From Rivihabitans pingtungensis (GTDB taxonomy: Bacteria > Pseudomonadota > Gammaproteobacteria > Burkholderiales > Aquaspirillaceae): a stretch of DNA of 64,000 bases. A model generated the notes under the pieces. It was given only the letters and a program-made list of their open reading frames with translations. It was not told the origin of the DNA and did no database searches. The number at the start of each line of letters is the position of its first letter. The first letter of the stretch is position 1. The stretch covers positions 186,001-250,000 of the forward strand of contig NZ_QJKI01000001.1 of the NCBI RefSeq assembly GCF_003201855.1. The letters run 5' to 3'. Shown piece by piece: positions 1-11,932 of this stretch. The position numbers and the translations under genes are program-made.

Positions 1-990
1 GTCAACTATATGGGGGTGAAGTTCTGGCAGAAGCTGGGCGTGTCGCGCATTATCCTGTCGCGCGAGCTGAGCCTGGACGAGGTGGAAGAAATCCGCCAGC
101 AGTGCCCGGATATCGAGCTGGAAGTGTTTGTGCACGGCGCGCTGTGCATTGCCTACTCGGGCCGCTGTTTGCTGTCGGGCTACTTTAACCACCGCGACCC
201 CAACCAGGGCACCTGCACCAACGCCTGTCGCTGGGATTACCAGGTGCACGAGGCCAGCGAAGGCAGCGACAGCGGCGACGCGCAGCGCATTGACCTGGAC
301 TTCCAGCAGGCGCTGGACAGCGCCAACCAGCAGTTTGCCGCCTGTGGCGGCGCCGAGCGTCACCCGCTGGCCAATAAGGTGTATCTGATCGAAGAGCGCA
401 GCCGGCCGGGCGAAACCATGCCGATCATGGAAGACGAGCATGGCACCTACATCATGAACAGCAAAGACTTGCGCGCGGTGGAGCATGTCGAGCGGCTGGT
501 GAAGATGGGCATTGATTCGCTGAAGATCGAAGGCCGCACCAAGAGCTTGTATTACGTGGCGCGCACCGCCCAGGTGTATCGCCAGGCGATTGACGACGCC
601 GTGGCCGGCCGGCCGTTTGATCTGGGCCTGCTGGCCGAGCTGGAAGGCCTGGCCAATCGCGGCTACACCGATGGCTTTTACGAGCGCCACCACACCCACG
701 AATACCAGAATTACATGACCGGCCATTCGCAAGCCAAGCGCAGCCAGTATGTCGGCGATGTGCTGACCGTCGGCGCCGACGGCCGCGCGCGGGTGGAGGT
801 GAAAAACCGCTTCGAGCGCGGCGACCGCCTGGAAGTGATTCAGCCTGGCGGCAACCATGAGATCATCGTCGGCGATATGCTGCGCGACGGCCATGGCCCG
901 GTGGACGTGGCGGGCGGCAGCGGGGTGTATGTGGAAATGGACTTGGGACAGGTTCAACCAGGCGCGTTGCTGGCGAAAATTCTGCAATAG
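1..990 (+). CDS. trhP: tRNA 5-hydroxyuridine modification protein TrhP (YegQ), 5' end cut off
   Basis: Peptidase U32-family protein of the YegQ/TrhP type, which with prephenate-derived chemistry hydroxylates uridine 34 of some tRNAs. The frame is open from base 1 (VNY before the first Met), so the start lies outside the window; about 329 residues are visible of a family length near 450. The visible part includes the U32 signature around HGALCIAYSGRC and the following GTCTNACRW, whose cysteines are expected to hold an iron-sulfur cluster, then KIEGRTKSLYYVA. The C-terminal small beta-domain follows. A terminator sits just after the stop. U32 membership is clear; TrhP rather than UbiU/UbiV rests on the GYFNHRDPNQGTC stretch. 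Confidence 0.9.
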   Translation, partial: VNYMGVKFWQKLGVSRIILSRELSLDEVEEIRQQCPDIELEVFVHGALCIAYSGRCLLSGYFNHRDPNQGTCTNACRWDYQVHEASEGSDSGDAQRIDLDFQQALDSANQQFAACGGAERHPLANKVYLIEERSRPGETMPIMEDEHGTYIMNSKDLRAVEHVERLVKMGIDSLKIEGRTKSLYYVARTAQVYRQAIDDAVAGRPFDLGLLAELEGLANRGYTDGFYERHHTHEYQNYMTGHSQAKRSQYVGDVLTVGADGRARVEVKNRFERGDRLEVIQPGGNHEIIVGDMLRDGHGPVDVAGGSGVYVEMDLGQVQPGALLAKILQ

Positions 991-1002
991 GTATTTCTAC
1001 AT

Positions 1003-1033
1003 AAAAAACGTGGTCAATGGCCACGTTTTTTAT
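1003..1033 (+). terminator. intrinsic terminator after trhP
   Basis: A run of A, then CGTGG (1009-1013) pairing with CCACG (1021-1025) across a 7-base loop, then a T-rich run. It lies 13 bases after the trhP stop. Confidence 0.8.
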
Positions 1034-1559
1034 TTTTTGTGAAATCGTCACAGTAATCCGTGACCAGCGTGTGCAGTGGCATGGCTGCTGGCAAGCGGAT
1101 TTGCAAGGGCAATCATGTTGCGGGGCAACGTAGTAAATTCTGGATTTTTTTTCAGCTTCATACCAGAATACGCCACAAGAACAGTCCCCGGCCGGCGCCA
1201 TGCCGGACCGGGGATATCTCCGTCTTTCTCCGGCGCCGACTGGGGAACCGCCTGAATTGGGCGGGGGTCTGTCGTGGGAAGACGAATCCGTTTGATGTCA
1301 ATTTGCATATGGCATCAAACAGGGCACAAAGAGGGAGTGCCCTGTTGCAGCGCACCATCAGGTGCATCAACAATAAAAACAGCAGGTTGGCCGAAACCGG
1401 GGCCGTCCCGGGTCTGGTGCGCGCATGCGCCGGGCTCGTGTCCGGTGGCGCAACGGCAATGCAGCACGCTTCTTTGGCGAGCCCGTGTGGCCCGCATGGT
1501 GAAGTCAGTGGCCATCGCATGCCGTGGCCAACCCTGCATGACCAGGACGGAGGAAAATA
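1034..1559. other. long intergenic region with a series of hairpins
   Basis: No convincing gene is seen here on either strand; the short overlapping ORFs lack recognisable content. There are clear inverted repeats: 1185-1196 with 1202-1214 (a 12-bp stem with one bulge), GTTTGATG 1290-1297 with CATCAAAC 1313-1320, AGGGCAC 1321-1327 with GTGCCCT 1337-1343, and GCACC 1352-1356 with GGTGC 1361-1365. The last three follow each other almost without gaps and read toward the chemoreceptor gene. They could be a structured leader or a small RNA. I could not match them to a known riboswitch class. The ribosome site GGAGG lies 1550-1554. Confidence 0.45.
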
Positions 1560-3368
1560 ATGAATTGGTTCTGGCAAACCTATACATTGGTCGAGAAAAC
1601 CTTCTGGAACTCGCTCAGCCGCAAGCTGTGCAGCTTTTTCTTCATCAGCTTGTTCCAACTGGGCTTTGTAGCCCTGTTATGGTTTTACTTCGGCGAAGTC
1701 CACCGCGTGCTGGAAGCCGCCCAGCTCAAACCTGACATCCTGCAAAGCCTGGAAACCACCATGAACCGCGCCCTGCAGGCCGTGGTGGCGCTGTGGTTTG
1801 TCTCGCTGGCCTTCATTGCCTTCATGGTCTGGTATCTGCGTTTTTTGATTGTCCGCCCCTTGCGCATGATCATTGGCATCTTCAATGAAATCGGTCAGGG
1901 TGAGGGCGATCTGTCGCGCGACATCCCGGCGATGACCTTTGACGAAATCCGCGAGCTGTCCGAATCCTACAACCGCTTTTTGCGCAAGATGCGCGAGATC
2001 ATCAGCAATGTGCGGTTGATGACGGTGCGCATTGCCATGGATTCGGCGCGTTCGGCGGTCAATATCAATGATTCACTCGGCAGCGCGCGCAAGCAGGGCG
2101 AATTTGCTCGTGAGGTGCGCCAGTCCAGCGATGCCACCACGGCCGGCATCTCGCAGGTGTCCGAGCAAACCCAGGATATTTCTTACACCACCCAGGATAA
2201 TCTGGCGGTGGCCAAATCTTCCTGCGCTGAGCTGCTGGATGTCACTGCGCGTATTGAGGCCGTCAGCCAGAAGGTCAACCGCTTTAACCAGACGGTGGAA
2301 GGCCTGAATCTGCGTTCAGCCAGCATCAAGCAGATTGTTGACCTGATCAAGGATATTTCCGACCAAACCAATCTGCTGGCGCTGAACGCGGCGATTGAGG
2401 CCGCCCGCGCGGGCGAGGCCGGGCGCGGCTTTGCCGTGGTGGCGGATGAAGTGCGTAAATTGGCCGAGCGGGTGAAAGTGGCCACGGATGAGATTTCGGA
2501 GAATATCGACGGCATGCTGCGCCTGGTGGGCAATACCCTGGACGAAACCGGGCAAATCACCAGCGATACCCGGCTGGCAAGCGAAACAGTCAGCAAAGCC
2601 ACCCAGCATTTTGAAAAAATGGTGGTGGATTACGACAACACCGCGCGCAGCCTCACCGATATCGCCCGCACCATGGAGCAGTTCGCCGCCACCAACAAGC
2701 AGGTGAACCGCCATGTGTCGGACATCGACGAACTGAGCCAGCAAGTCACCGACAAGCTGCAACAAAGCCACAAGGTCTCCCAGGAGCTGTCGCATGCTTC
2801 CGAGCAGGTGCAAGAGCTGGTGTCGCGTTTCAGCGTTGGCGAGGGGGATTTTGATCACGCCATCAATCGCGCGCGCAGCTATCGGGAGATGCTGGAAAAA
2901 CGCCTGCAAGAGATGGCTGACCGTGGAGTCAACCTGTTTGACCGCAATTACCGGCCGATTCCTGGCACCCAGCCAACCAAATACCACACCTGCTACGACG
3001 AAGAGTTCGAACGGGTGATGCAGCCGGATTACGACCGTCTGGTGGACGAAACCCCCGGCGGGCGCTTTGCCCTGTTGGTGGATGAAGGCGGCTATGCCCC
3101 CACGCACAATTCGTTCTACTCGAAAAAACCCACTGGCGACGCGCGCGTAGACCTGCTGCACAGCCGCGACAAGCGCATTTTCAACGACCCGGCCGGGCTG
3201 AAATCCGCCAGCAACACCTTGCCGTTCTTGCTGCAAACCTATGTGCGCGACACTGGCGAGGTGCTGTCGGAAATCTCGCTGCCGGTATTCATCAATAATC
3301 GCCACTGGGGTGCGCTACGGCTGGGTTTTGACACCACCCGCATGCTCACCCTCAGCGGACACCTGTAA
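1560..3368 (+). CDS. methyl-accepting chemotaxis protein with C-terminal cytoplasmic sensor domain
   Basis: Chemoreceptor that would signal through CheW/CheA at the inner membrane. Hydrophobic segments at about residues 24-44 and 73-96 leave a periplasmic loop of only about 28 residues, too short for a ligand-binding domain. A HAMP region follows (97-145). The kinase-control tip is near residues 269-306, with the typical [18 protein letters not shown] and [16 protein letters not shown]. After the coiled coil, about 140 further residues (457-600) form a globular domain ending in a [20 protein letters not shown] strand pattern, as in cache/PAS-like modules placed behind the signalling domain in some proteobacterial receptors. 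The CheR-tethering pentapeptide is absent. Sensing is therefore probably cytoplasmic (inference). GGAGG precedes the ATG. Confidence 0.88.
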   Translation: MNWFWQTYTLVEKTFWNSLSRKLCSFFFISLFQLGFVALLWFYFGEVHRVLEAAQLKPDILQSLETTMNRALQAVVALWFVSLAFIAFMVWYLRFLIVRPLRMIIGIFNEIGQGEGDLSRDIPAMTFDEIRELSESYNRFLRKMREIISNVRLMTVRIAMDSARSAVNINDSLGSARKQGEFAREVRQSSDATTAGISQVSEQTQDISYTTQDNLAVAKSSCAELLDVTARIEAVSQKVNRFNQTVEGLNLRSASIKQIVDLIKDISDQTNLLALNAAIEAARAGEAGRGFAVVADEVRKLAERVKVATDEISENIDGMLRLVGNTLDETGQITSDTRLASETVSKATQHFEKMVVDYDNTARSLTDIARTMEQFAATNKQVNRHVSDIDELSQQVTDKLQQSHKVSQELSHASEQVQELVSRFSVGEGDFDHAINRARSYREMLEKRLQEMADRGVNLFDRNYRPIPGTQPTKYHTCYDEEFERVMQPDYDRLVDETPGGRFALLVDEGGYAPTHNSFYSKKPTGDARVDLLHSRDKRIFNDPAGLKSASNTLPFLLQTYVRDTGEVLSEISLPVFINNRHWGALRLGFDTTRMLTLSGHL

Positions 3369-3398
3369 ACCTTGCCAAGGCGCGGTTCAGGCCGCCGT

Positions 3399-3449
3399 AA
3401 AAAGCCCATCGCCCGCCGTGGCTGACACCAGGCGGGCGATGGGCTTTTT
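3399..3449. terminator. bidirectional terminator between the chemoreceptor gene and ppiD
   Basis: A 19-bp perfect stem (3399-3417 with 3431-3449) with A-run and T-run flanks serves both converging genes. Confidence 0.92.
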
Positions 3450-3468
3450 CATGGCCAGGGCGACAGGC

Positions 3469-5313
3469 TTACTGCTGGCTGTCTTCACCGCCAGTGATCG
3501 GGCGCTGCACCACCTTGAAGCGCTGGCGCAGGCTTTCTACATAGGCCATGGCTTCAGCGTTGGACATTGCCTGACTCAGCATCTGGCGCAGGCGCGCCTG
3601 ATCTTCCGGCTTGGCGGCCGGCGCCGGGGTCACCTTGCTGATGCGGTAGATCACATAGTCGCCAGTGTCGGTGGCGGCGCCAGCATAGGCCGGCAGTTTG
3701 GCCACCGGGGCAGAGAACACCACGCGTGCAGCGTCACGCGACAGGCTGACCGGCGCCTGACGTGACACCGTTTGCATCGGGCCCCAGCTTTCGCCAGCAG
3801 CCGCTTTACCGGCTTTCAGCGTGGCCAACAGGGTTTTGCCCTTCTCGCTGGCCAGTTCGGCGGCCTTGCTATCGGTCAGCGTCTGGCGAATGCTGGCGGC
3901 GACTTCTTCCAGCGGTTTTTGTGCTGCCGGCTTGTGCTCGGCCACGCGCACCACCACCAGCGTGCCCGGCGCCACTTCGATGGCTTCGCTATTGTGCTTG
4001 CCCTTCAGCACGTCGTCGCTGAACAAGGCGTCCAGCACTTTAGGATGGGCCAGCAGCGGGTTGGTCGGCTTGCTGTCACGCGCCAGCCAGTCGCTGGTTT
4101 CCAGCGGCAGCTTGAGCGTGTCGCTGGCGGCTTTCAGGCTGTCGGCTTGCTGATAGGCCAGCTCATTGAGTTTTTCCGCCTGCTCGCGCAGTGCGCCGGT
4201 GGCTTTTTGCTTTTGCAGGCGGGCGGTGACTTGCTCCTTGACGGCGGCAAAGTCCGGCTGCTTGATATCATCCAGACGCAGGATGTGATAACCAAAGTCG
4301 GTTTCCACCACGCCGCTCATCTCGCCCTTGGCCAGTTTGAACGCGGTGTCTTCAAACGGCTTGACCATCATACCCTTGGCAAAATAGCCCAGATCGCCGC
4401 CCTGGGCGGCCGAGCCAGGGTCTTGCGAGCGCGCGCGCGCCAGTTCGGCAAAACGGCCAGGATTGGTTTTCAGCTCTTTCAGCAGCGCTTCGGCCTGCTC
4501 GCGTGCCTTGGTGCGCGCAGCGGCGTCAGCATCCTTGCCGGCGGCAATCAGGATATGCGCCACCCGACGTTGTTCCGGCGCCAATTCGGCGCGGTGCTGT
4601 TCGAAATACTGGCGGATTTCTTCATCGCTGACCTTGATGCTGGCGGCCAGCTTGTCCTGGCTGAGCGTCACATACTGGGCGCGCACCATGTCCGGCGTCT
4701 GGAAACGCTTGTTCTGTGCGGTGTAATAGGCTTTCACCGCTTCGTCGTCAATCTTGACCTCAGTGGCAAACTGCTGCGGGCGCAGCACCCAGGCGCTGAT
4801 CTCGCGCGACTGGCCAATCAGCTGGTGGACGCGCTCAATGCCGGCGTTGGATACCAGCGAAGAGCCGGCGATGCTGTCCAGCTGTTTTTGAATCAGCAAA
4901 TCGTCGCCAATCATTTTCTCAAAGAGCGGCGCCGACAGGCCCTGGCTCTTCAAGAACAGCTCATATTGGGTTTTGCTGAACTTGCCGTTTTCTTGCAGGC
5001 CGGGGATGTCCAGAATCGCCCGCCGCAGTTCATCGGCGCTGACCACCAGGCCAGACGACCGGGCGTCCGCCAGCAGCAACTCTTTACGCACCAGGTTTTC
5101 CAGCACGCCTTGACGGGTAGCGGCGTCGGCCGGGCGGCCGTTGAGCGCGCGCTCGATATCCTGCTTGTAGATCTTGACACCATCCACCTTGGCCAGATAG
5201 GGGTCATCGGTAGCGGCGGTATAACTGCCCACACCAAAACCGACAAAGGTCAGCGCCACGCCGCCGAGCACAACTTTGATGAACAGGGAGTTTTTCTGGA
5301 CAAAATCGAACAT
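3469..5313 (-). CDS. ppiD: periplasmic folding chaperone/peptidyl-prolyl isomerase PpiD
   Basis: Membrane-anchored chaperone of the periplasm that meets newly translocated outer-membrane and secreted proteins at the Sec translocon. The N-terminus (MFDFVQKNSLFIKVVLGG) is a single anchor of about residues 10-31, followed by a SurA-N-like chaperone region. A parvulin (PpiC) domain lies near residues 250-360, with RRVAHILIAA, GGDLGYFAKG and FGYHILRLDDI. The length, 614 residues, fits PpiD. It lies downstream of lon-hupB as in many proteobacteria, separated here by two tRNA genes and a terminator. The isomerase domain of PpiD homologues is often weakly active; activity here is not shown. Confidence 0.93.
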   Translation of the reverse strand: MFDFVQKNSLFIKVVLGGVALTFVGFGVGSYTAATDDPYLAKVDGVKIYKQDIERALNGRPADAATRQGVLENLVRKELLLADARSSGLVVSADELRRAILDIPGLQENGKFSKTQYELFLKSQGLSAPLFEKMIGDDLLIQKQLDSIAGSSLVSNAGIERVHQLIGQSREISAWVLRPQQFATEVKIDDEAVKAYYTAQNKRFQTPDMVRAQYVTLSQDKLAASIKVSDEEIRQYFEQHRAELAPEQRRVAHILIAAGKDADAAARTKAREQAEALLKELKTNPGRFAELARARSQDPGSAAQGGDLGYFAKGMMVKPFEDTAFKLAKGEMSGVVETDFGYHILRLDDIKQPDFAAVKEQVTARLQKQKATGALREQAEKLNELAYQQADSLKAASDTLKLPLETSDWLARDSKPTNPLLAHPKVLDALFSDDVLKGKHNSEAIEVAPGTLVVVRVAEHKPAAQKPLEEVAASIRQTLTDSKAAELASEKGKTLLATLKAGKAAAGESWGPMQTVSRQAPVSLSRDAARVVFSAPVAKLPAYAGAATDTGDYVIYRISKVTPAPAAKPEDQARLRQMLSQAMSNAEAMAYVESLRQRFKVVQRPITGGEDSQQ

Positions 5314-5346
5314 GGAACACAGCCCTCGAATGAGGCGACAATAAAA

Positions 5347-5376
5347 AAAAGGTGAACGCGCACGCGTTCACCTTTT
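5347..5376 (-). terminator. terminator of the tRNA pair, upstream of ppiD
   Basis: A 14-bp perfect stem (5347-5360 with 5363-5376), with poly-T on the minus strand, follows tRNA-Asp. Confidence 0.88.
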
Positions 5377-5384
5377 GTATTCTC

Positions 5385-5461
5385 TGGCGGAGTGGACGGG
5401 ACTCGAACCCGCGACCCCCGGCGTGACAGGCCGGTATTCTAACCAACTGAACTACCACTCC
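5385..5461 (-). tRNA. tRNA-Asp (anticodon GTC)
   Basis: A 77-nt cloverleaf with encoded CCA (5385-5387). The acceptor GGAGTGG pairs with CCACTCC, the anticodon arm CGGCC-TGTCACG reads GTC, and the T-arm is GCGGGTTCGAGTCCCGT. It closely follows the tRNA-Val gene. Confidence 0.95.
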
Positions 5462-5466
5462 GCGCT

Positions 5467-5543
5467 TGGTGGGCGGTACTGGACTCGAACCAGTGACCCC
5501 TGCCGTGTGAAGGCAGTGCTCTACCAACTGAGACTAACCGCCC
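5467..5543 (-). tRNA. tRNA-Val (anticodon CAC), one extra base in the D-arm
   Basis: The acceptor GGGCGGT pairs with ACCGCCC, discriminator A and CCA are encoded (5467-5469), and the T-arm ACTGG-TTCGAGT-CCAGT is complete. The anticodon stem CTGCC/GGCAG closes a loop TTCACAC, so the anticodon reads CAC and decodes GTG. The D-stem reads GTCTC against GAGC, where the usual form is GCTC. This leaves one additional T, a total length of 77 nt, and a bulge next to position 10. The rest is intact, so I call it a functional gene with a caveat. Confidence 0.85.
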
Positions 5544-5583
5544 AGATCGGCTAACTGGATTGCTTCAACCAACCGAGAAAAAG

Positions 5584-5612
5584 ATTATAGCGCATCTTTC
5601 AGCGTTTTACCA
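5584..5612 (-). promoter_or_regulatory. probable promoter of the tRNA-Val/tRNA-Asp transcript
   Basis: On the minus strand a perfect TATAAT (5584-5589) overlaps the hupB stop codon. It is 17 bases from a poor -35 (TGGTAA, 5607-5612) and about 40 bases before tRNA-Val. Confidence 0.5.
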
Positions 5613-5854
5613 GCGCGAAATTTAGGAGATTTCGCTGCCGGGATGGTGATGGTTTCACCGGTTTTCGGATTGCGGCCGGTGCGCTCAGCGCGTTCGCCCA
5701 CGTAGAAGCTGCCAAAGCCCACCAGCGTGACCGTATCGCCATTCTTCAGCGCTTGCGTCAGCGCTTCGACCATGCCGTCCAGGGCTTTGCCAGCGGCAGC
5801 CTTGGGAATGTCAGCCGACGCGGCCATGGCATCGATCAGTTCGGATTTGTTCAC
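5585..5854 (-). CDS. hupB: DNA-binding protein HU (HupB type)
   Basis: Small nucleoid protein that bends and compacts DNA as a dimer. From the GTG at 5852-5854 it is 89 residues, beginning [11 protein letters not shown], with the HU arm signature [18 protein letters not shown] and the end [12 protein letters not shown]. This start is chosen because HU proteins begin at this residue and AAGGGGAC lies just upstream; the longer frame would add 26 residues without family support. It lies directly downstream of lon, as in many proteobacteria, with its own strong promoter. Confidence 0.95.
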   Translation of the reverse strand: MNKSELIDAMAASADIPKAAAGKALDGMVEALTQALKNGDTVTLVGFGSFYVGERAERTGRNPKTGETITIPAAKSPKFRAGKTLKDAL

Positions 5855-5915
5855 TGTTGTCCCCTTTACGAGAATTGTGAGCTTGCGCACACAGCATTCA
5901 TTAAAATCTTCCGGC

Positions 5916-5945
5916 TTTATAGCAAGCGGCAAATCCTTGTGTCAA
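5916..5945 (-). promoter_or_regulatory. strong sigma-70 promoter of hupB
   Basis: The minus strand carries TTGACA (5940-5945), an 18-base spacer and TATAAA (5916-5921), about 60 bases before the hupB start. Confidence 0.8.
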
Positions 5946-5998
5946 GCGGCTTTGCCGGCTTATTCCAGACGGATGGAAGCATTTTTATGCGACTGCCT

Positions 5999-6040
5999 GC
6001 CCGGGTGTGCTCATGCTGCAACGCAAGAAACACACCGGGC
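5999..6040 (-). other. hairpin downstream of lon
   Basis: Inverted arms of about 10 bp (5999-6009 with 6031-6040, one bulge) lie between the lon stop and the hupB promoter. No T-run follows, so its role as a terminator is uncertain. Confidence 0.4.
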
Positions 6041-6062
6041 AGGGTAGCAACAAATTAGCCAA

Positions 6063-8483
<2,421 letters not shown>

Positions 8484-8520
8484 GGTATCGACCTGTAAAA
8501 ATAGCGGGGCAATGCAAGGC

Positions 8521-8549
8521 TAGATGGGGCAAGCATGCGTGAAATCAAG
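8521..8549 (-). promoter_or_regulatory. sigma-32-type heat-shock promoter of lon
   Basis: The minus strand reads CTTGAT (8544-8549), a 14-base spacer, then CCCCATCTA (8521-8529). This is very close to the known heat-shock consensus CTTGAA/CCCCATnT. It ends 37 bases before the lon start. Confidence 0.75.
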
Positions 8550-8593
8550 CCCGCCGGCAAGATTCGCCGTTGTCATGCACCGAGGGCTGGCAT

Positions 8594-8623
8594 AAAAAAA
8601 CCGCTCGCCGGCCTGGCGAGCGG
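8594..8623 (-). terminator. terminator of the tig-clpP-clpX operon
   Basis: CCGCTCGCC (8601-8609) pairs with GGCGAGCGG (8615-8623), followed on the minus strand by seven T. It lies 26 bases after the clpX stop. Confidence 0.92.
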
Positions 8624-8649
8624 TTGCGTGCGCGGGCATCTGCCTGAAA

Positions 8650-9927
8650 TCAGGCCGATTGCGCCACCGGCTCGGCGTCGGCGTGAATCAGCAGAGGAGC
8701 AGAGCCCTTGTCGATCACGGTTTCGTCCACCACCACCTGCACGACATTCTGCAAGGAAGGCAGATCGTACATGGTATCCAGCAGCGCGCGCTCCAGAATC
8801 GAGCGCAGACCGCGGGCGCCAGTCTTGCGGGCCAATGCCTGTTTGGCGATGGCGCGCAGGGCCGATGGTCGGATTTCCAACTCGGTTTGTTCCATTTCAA
8901 ACAACTTCTGGAACTGTCGCACCAAAGCGTTCTTCGGCTCGGTCAGGATGGTGACCAGCGCTTCCTCGTCCAGCTCGTCCAGCATGGCGATGACCGGCAG
9001 GCGACCAATGAACTCGGGGATCAGGCCAAATTTGATCAGATCTTCCGGTTCGGTTTCCTGCAAGACCTTGCCCACCGCGCGCCCGTCATCCTTGGAGTAC
9101 ACATCGGCGCCAAAGCCGATGCCACCCTTTTGCGAACGGTTGCGGATGATCTTTTCCAGACCATCAAATGCGCCGCCGCAGATGAACAGGATATTGGTGG
9201 TGTCCACCTGGATGAATTCCTGGTTGGGATGCTTGCGCCCGCCTTGCGGCGGAATCGACGCCACCGTGCCTTCCACCAGCTTGAGCAGGGCTTGCTGCAC
9301 GCCTTCGCCCGAGACATCGCGGGTGATGGACGGGTTGTCCGACTTGCGCGAAATCTTGTCGATTTCGTCAATATAGATGATGCCGCGCTGGGCGCGGTCC
9401 ACATCGTAGTCGCACTTTTGCAGCAGCTTGGCGATGATGTTTTCCACATCTTCGCCCACATAGCCGGCTTCGGTCAGCGTGGTGGCGTCGGCCATCACAA
9501 AAGGCACATCCAGCAGGCGGGCCAGGGTTTGTGCCAGCAAGGTTTTGCCGGAGCCGGTCGGGCCAATCAGCAAAATATTGCTCTTGGCCAGCTCGACATC
9601 GCCCGGCGCCAGCTTGGTTTCCAGGCGCTTGTAGTGGTTGTACACCGCCACTGCCAGCGCTTTTTTGGCGCCATCCTGGCCAATCACGTACTGGTCGAGC
9701 GTGCCGCGCAGCTGATGCGGCGTGGGCAGCGGCGCGCGCTTGCCCTCACCCGGCTCGCCAGGGGCGGGCGAGGTGATCTGCTCTTCATGCAGGATATCGT
9801 TGCACAGCTCGACGCATTCGTCGCAGATATACACCTGCGGGCCCTGAATCAGCTTTTTGACTTCATGCTGACTCTTGCCGCAGAACGAGCAGTACAGCAG
9901 CTTGTCGCTGGATTTGTTGTCAGACAT
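8650..9927 (-). CDS. clpX: ATP-dependent Clp protease ATPase subunit ClpX
   Basis: AAA+ unfoldase that recognises tagged or regulatory substrates and feeds them to ClpP. An N-terminal zinc-binding domain (CSFCGK and CDECVELC) precedes the ATPase with Walker [12 protein letters not shown] and Walker [10 protein letters not shown]. The pore loop region and the IGF-like ClpP-contact region follow. It is 425 residues from the ATG at 9925-9927; a GTG codon directly before it could add one residue. It lies 11 bases after clpP in the same operon. Confidence 0.97.
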   Translation of the reverse strand: MSDNKSSDKLLYCSFCGKSQHEVKKLIQGPQVYICDECVELCNDILHEEQITSPAPGEPGEGKRAPLPTPHQLRGTLDQYVIGQDGAKKALAVAVYNHYKRLETKLAPGDVELAKSNILLIGPTGSGKTLLAQTLARLLDVPFVMADATTLTEAGYVGEDVENIIAKLLQKCDYDVDRAQRGIIYIDEIDKISRKSDNPSITRDVSGEGVQQALLKLVEGTVASIPPQGGRKHPNQEFIQVDTTNILFICGGAFDGLEKIIRNRSQKGGIGFGADVYSKDDGRAVGKVLQETEPEDLIKFGLIPEFIGRLPVIAMLDELDEEALVTILTEPKNALVRQFQKLFEMEQTELEIRPSALRAIAKQALARKTGARGLRSILERALLDTMYDLPSLQNVVQVVVDETVIDKGSAPLLIHADAEPVAQSA

Positions 9928-9938
9928 CACTTGATCCG

Positions 9939-10580
9939 TTAGGCGGCGGCTTGCCGGTTGGGGAGCACTTTGTCCACCAGGCCATAGGCCAGGGCGGCGT
10001 CAGCGCTCATGAAATTGTCGCGGTCGGTGTCGCGCTCGATCACCTCCAGCGGCTGGCCAGTGTGATCGGCCAGCATCTTGTTCAGGCGTTCCTTCAGGTA
10101 CAGGATTTCCTTGGCGTGGATTTCAATATCCGAGGCCTGGCCCTGATAGCCGCCCAGCGGCTGATGGATCATCACCCGCGAATTGGGCAGCGAGAAGCGC
10201 TTGCCCTTGGCGCCGGCCGACAGCAGGAAGGCGCCCATGCTGCACGCCTGGCCGATGCACAAGGTGGAGACATCCGGCTTGATGAAGTTCATCGTGTCGT
10301 AGATCGACATGCCGGCGGTCACCGAGCCGCCCGGCGAATTGATGTACAGCGAGATGTCCTTGTCCGGGTTTTCCGATTCAAGAAACAGCAGCTGCGCCAC
10401 CACCAGATTGGCCGATTCATCGGTTACCGGCCCGACCAGGAACACAATGCGTTCCTTGAGCAGGCGCGAGTAAATGTCAAAGGCGCGTTCGCCACGACCA
10501 CTTTGCTCGACAACCATCGGAACGAGGCCCAGATTCTGCGGCCCCGACATATTGTTCAGCCAACCTGGCAGTGTATGCAT
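9939..10580 (-). CDS. clpP: ATP-dependent Clp protease proteolytic subunit ClpP
   Basis: Serine peptidase that assembles as a double heptamer and degrades proteins delivered by ClpX or ClpA. At 213 residues, the catalytic serine lies in [10 protein letters not shown] and the histidine in [11 protein letters not shown]; the aspartate lies in the following helix region. The short N-terminal leader [10 protein letters not shown] is probably removed, as in other ClpP proteins. Its ATG overlaps the tig stop (TGATG), which indicates translational coupling. Confidence 0.97.
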   Translation of the reverse strand: MHTLPGWLNNMSGPQNLGLVPMVVEQSGRGERAFDIYSRLLKERIVFLVGPVTDESANLVVAQLLFLESENPDKDISLYINSPGGSVTAGMSIYDTMNFIKPDVSTLCIGQACSMGAFLLSAGAKGKRFSLPNSRVMIHQPLGGYQGQASDIEIHAKEILYLKERLNKMLADHTGQPLEVIERDTDRDNFMSADAALAYGLVDKVLPNRQAAA

Positions 10581-11893
10581 CAGTTATTCCCCATCAATTC
10601 TTCAAACGGAACGGCTTGTTCGTTGACTTTAGCCTGCGACAGCACAAAAGCCACCACATTGTCTTCCAGCACCACCGAGGCCGGGCCGTCCAGGCGTTCC
10701 GGGCTGGCGTAGTACCAGTCGATCACTTCCTGCGGGTTTTCGTAGCTTTCAGCCTGCTCGGTGATGAAAGCCTTGACTTGTTCCGGGGTGGCGCTCAGCG
10801 AGTGCTTCTCCACCACCTCAGCAAGAATCAGGCCCAGCGACACGCGACGCTTGGCTTGCTCTTCAAACAGTTCGCGCGGCAGCGGCATGTCCTTCATTTG
10901 GGCGCCATAGCCGCGCTGCATCATGTCTTCACGAGCCTGTTGCATCAGACGGCCGATTTCCATGTCGATCAGCGACTTGGGCAGTTCGATCGGGGTGACG
11001 TCCAGCAGGGCCTGCATCACGCCTTCCTTGACGCGGGCTTGCAGGCGGCGCTTGGCTTCGCGGGTGACGTTCTTGCTGATTTCGTCACGCATCTTGGCCA
11101 CGTCGCCGTCGGCCACGCCCAGGTTCTTGGCAAAATCGGCGTCCACTTCCGGAAGTTGCGGCTCGGCGACATTTTTCAAGGTGATGGCGAACACGGCTTG
11201 TTTGCCGGCCACATCTTTACCGTGGTAGTCCTCCGGGAAGTTCAGCGGCACATCCTTGGTTTCGCCTTCGCTCATGCCGGTCACGCCGGTTTCGAATTCC
11301 GGCAGCATCTGGCCTTCGCCCAGCACAAAGGAGTAGTTGTCGGCGCTGCCGCCGGCAAAGGCCTCACCGTCGATGGTGCCCTTGAAGTCGATGGTCACGC
11401 GGTCGCCAGCCTGGGCGGCGCGTTCAGCGTGGTTGAAGCGGGTGCGCTGCTTGCGCAGGATGTCGATGGTCTTGTCGATTTCGGCTTCGGTCACATCGCA
11501 GGTGGCCTTGGCGATTTCCTGGCCAGACAAATCACCCACGGTGACTTCCGGGTAGACTTCGAACACGGCGGAGAAGGTGAACGACTCGCCGGTGGCGGTT
11601 TGGTTGTCAAACGGCTCGAAGCGCGGGTAGCCGGCGATGTCGATTTTTTGTTCCTGGATGGCCTTGGCGAAGCTCTTTTGCACTTCTTCGCCCAGCACGT
11701 CTTCACGCACTTGTGCGCCATAGTTCTGCTCGACGATCTTCAGCGGGGCCTTGCCCGGACGGAAGCCCTGCACCTTGGCGGTGCGCGCCACGCGTTGCAG
11801 GCGTTGGGCCACCTGGGCGTCGATGTCGGCCATCGGCAGGGTGATATTCAGGCGGCGTTCCAGTGCGCCAAGCGTTTCGAGCTGAACTTGCAT
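10580..11893 (-). CDS. tig: trigger factor
   Basis: Ribosome-bound chaperone and prolyl isomerase that meets nascent chains at the exit tunnel. It is 437 residues from the ATG at 11891-11893 ([15 protein letters not shown]), preceded by GAAGGACC. The ribosome-binding signature [12 protein letters not shown] lies near residue 45. An FKBP-type domain follows with [17 protein letters not shown], then the C-terminal helical arms. It is the first protein gene of tig-clpP-clpX. Upstream is a long hairpin and tRNA-Leu on the same strand, so some transcription may read in from there. Confidence 0.96.
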   Translation of the reverse strand: MQVQLETLGALERRLNITLPMADIDAQVAQRLQRVARTAKVQGFRPGKAPLKIVEQNYGAQVREDVLGEEVQKSFAKAIQEQKIDIAGYPRFEPFDNQTATGESFTFSAVFEVYPEVTVGDLSGQEIAKATCDVTEAEIDKTIDILRKQRTRFNHAERAAQAGDRVTIDFKGTIDGEAFAGGSADNYSFVLGEGQMLPEFETGVTGMSEGETKDVPLNFPEDYHGKDVAGKQAVFAITLKNVAEPQLPEVDADFAKNLGVADGDVAKMRDEISKNVTREAKRRLQARVKEGVMQALLDVTPIELPKSLIDMEIGRLMQQAREDMMQRGYGAQMKDMPLPRELFEEQAKRRVSLGLILAEVVEKHSLSATPEQVKAFITEQAESYENPQEVIDWYYASPERLDGPASVVLEDNVVAFVLSQAKVNEQAVPFEELMGNN

Positions 11894-11932
11894 TGTTTGG
11901 GTCCTTCGAGGAAAGTGATAAGCGCGCTGCCA

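Noticed and set aside
1185..1365. Possible c-di-GMP (GEMM) riboswitch before the chemoreceptor gene
   Set aside because: The conserved GEMM core sequences are not found; only generic hairpins are present.
1060..1560. A 166-codon open frame in the gap before the chemoreceptor gene
   Set aside because: No recognisable content, low-complexity mixed composition, poor start context; the inverted repeats explain the region better.
5855..5932. A 26-residue N-terminal extension of HU
   Set aside because: HU proteins start at the (M/V)NKSEL residue; the GTG there has a good ribosome site and the promoter places the upstream bases in the leader.
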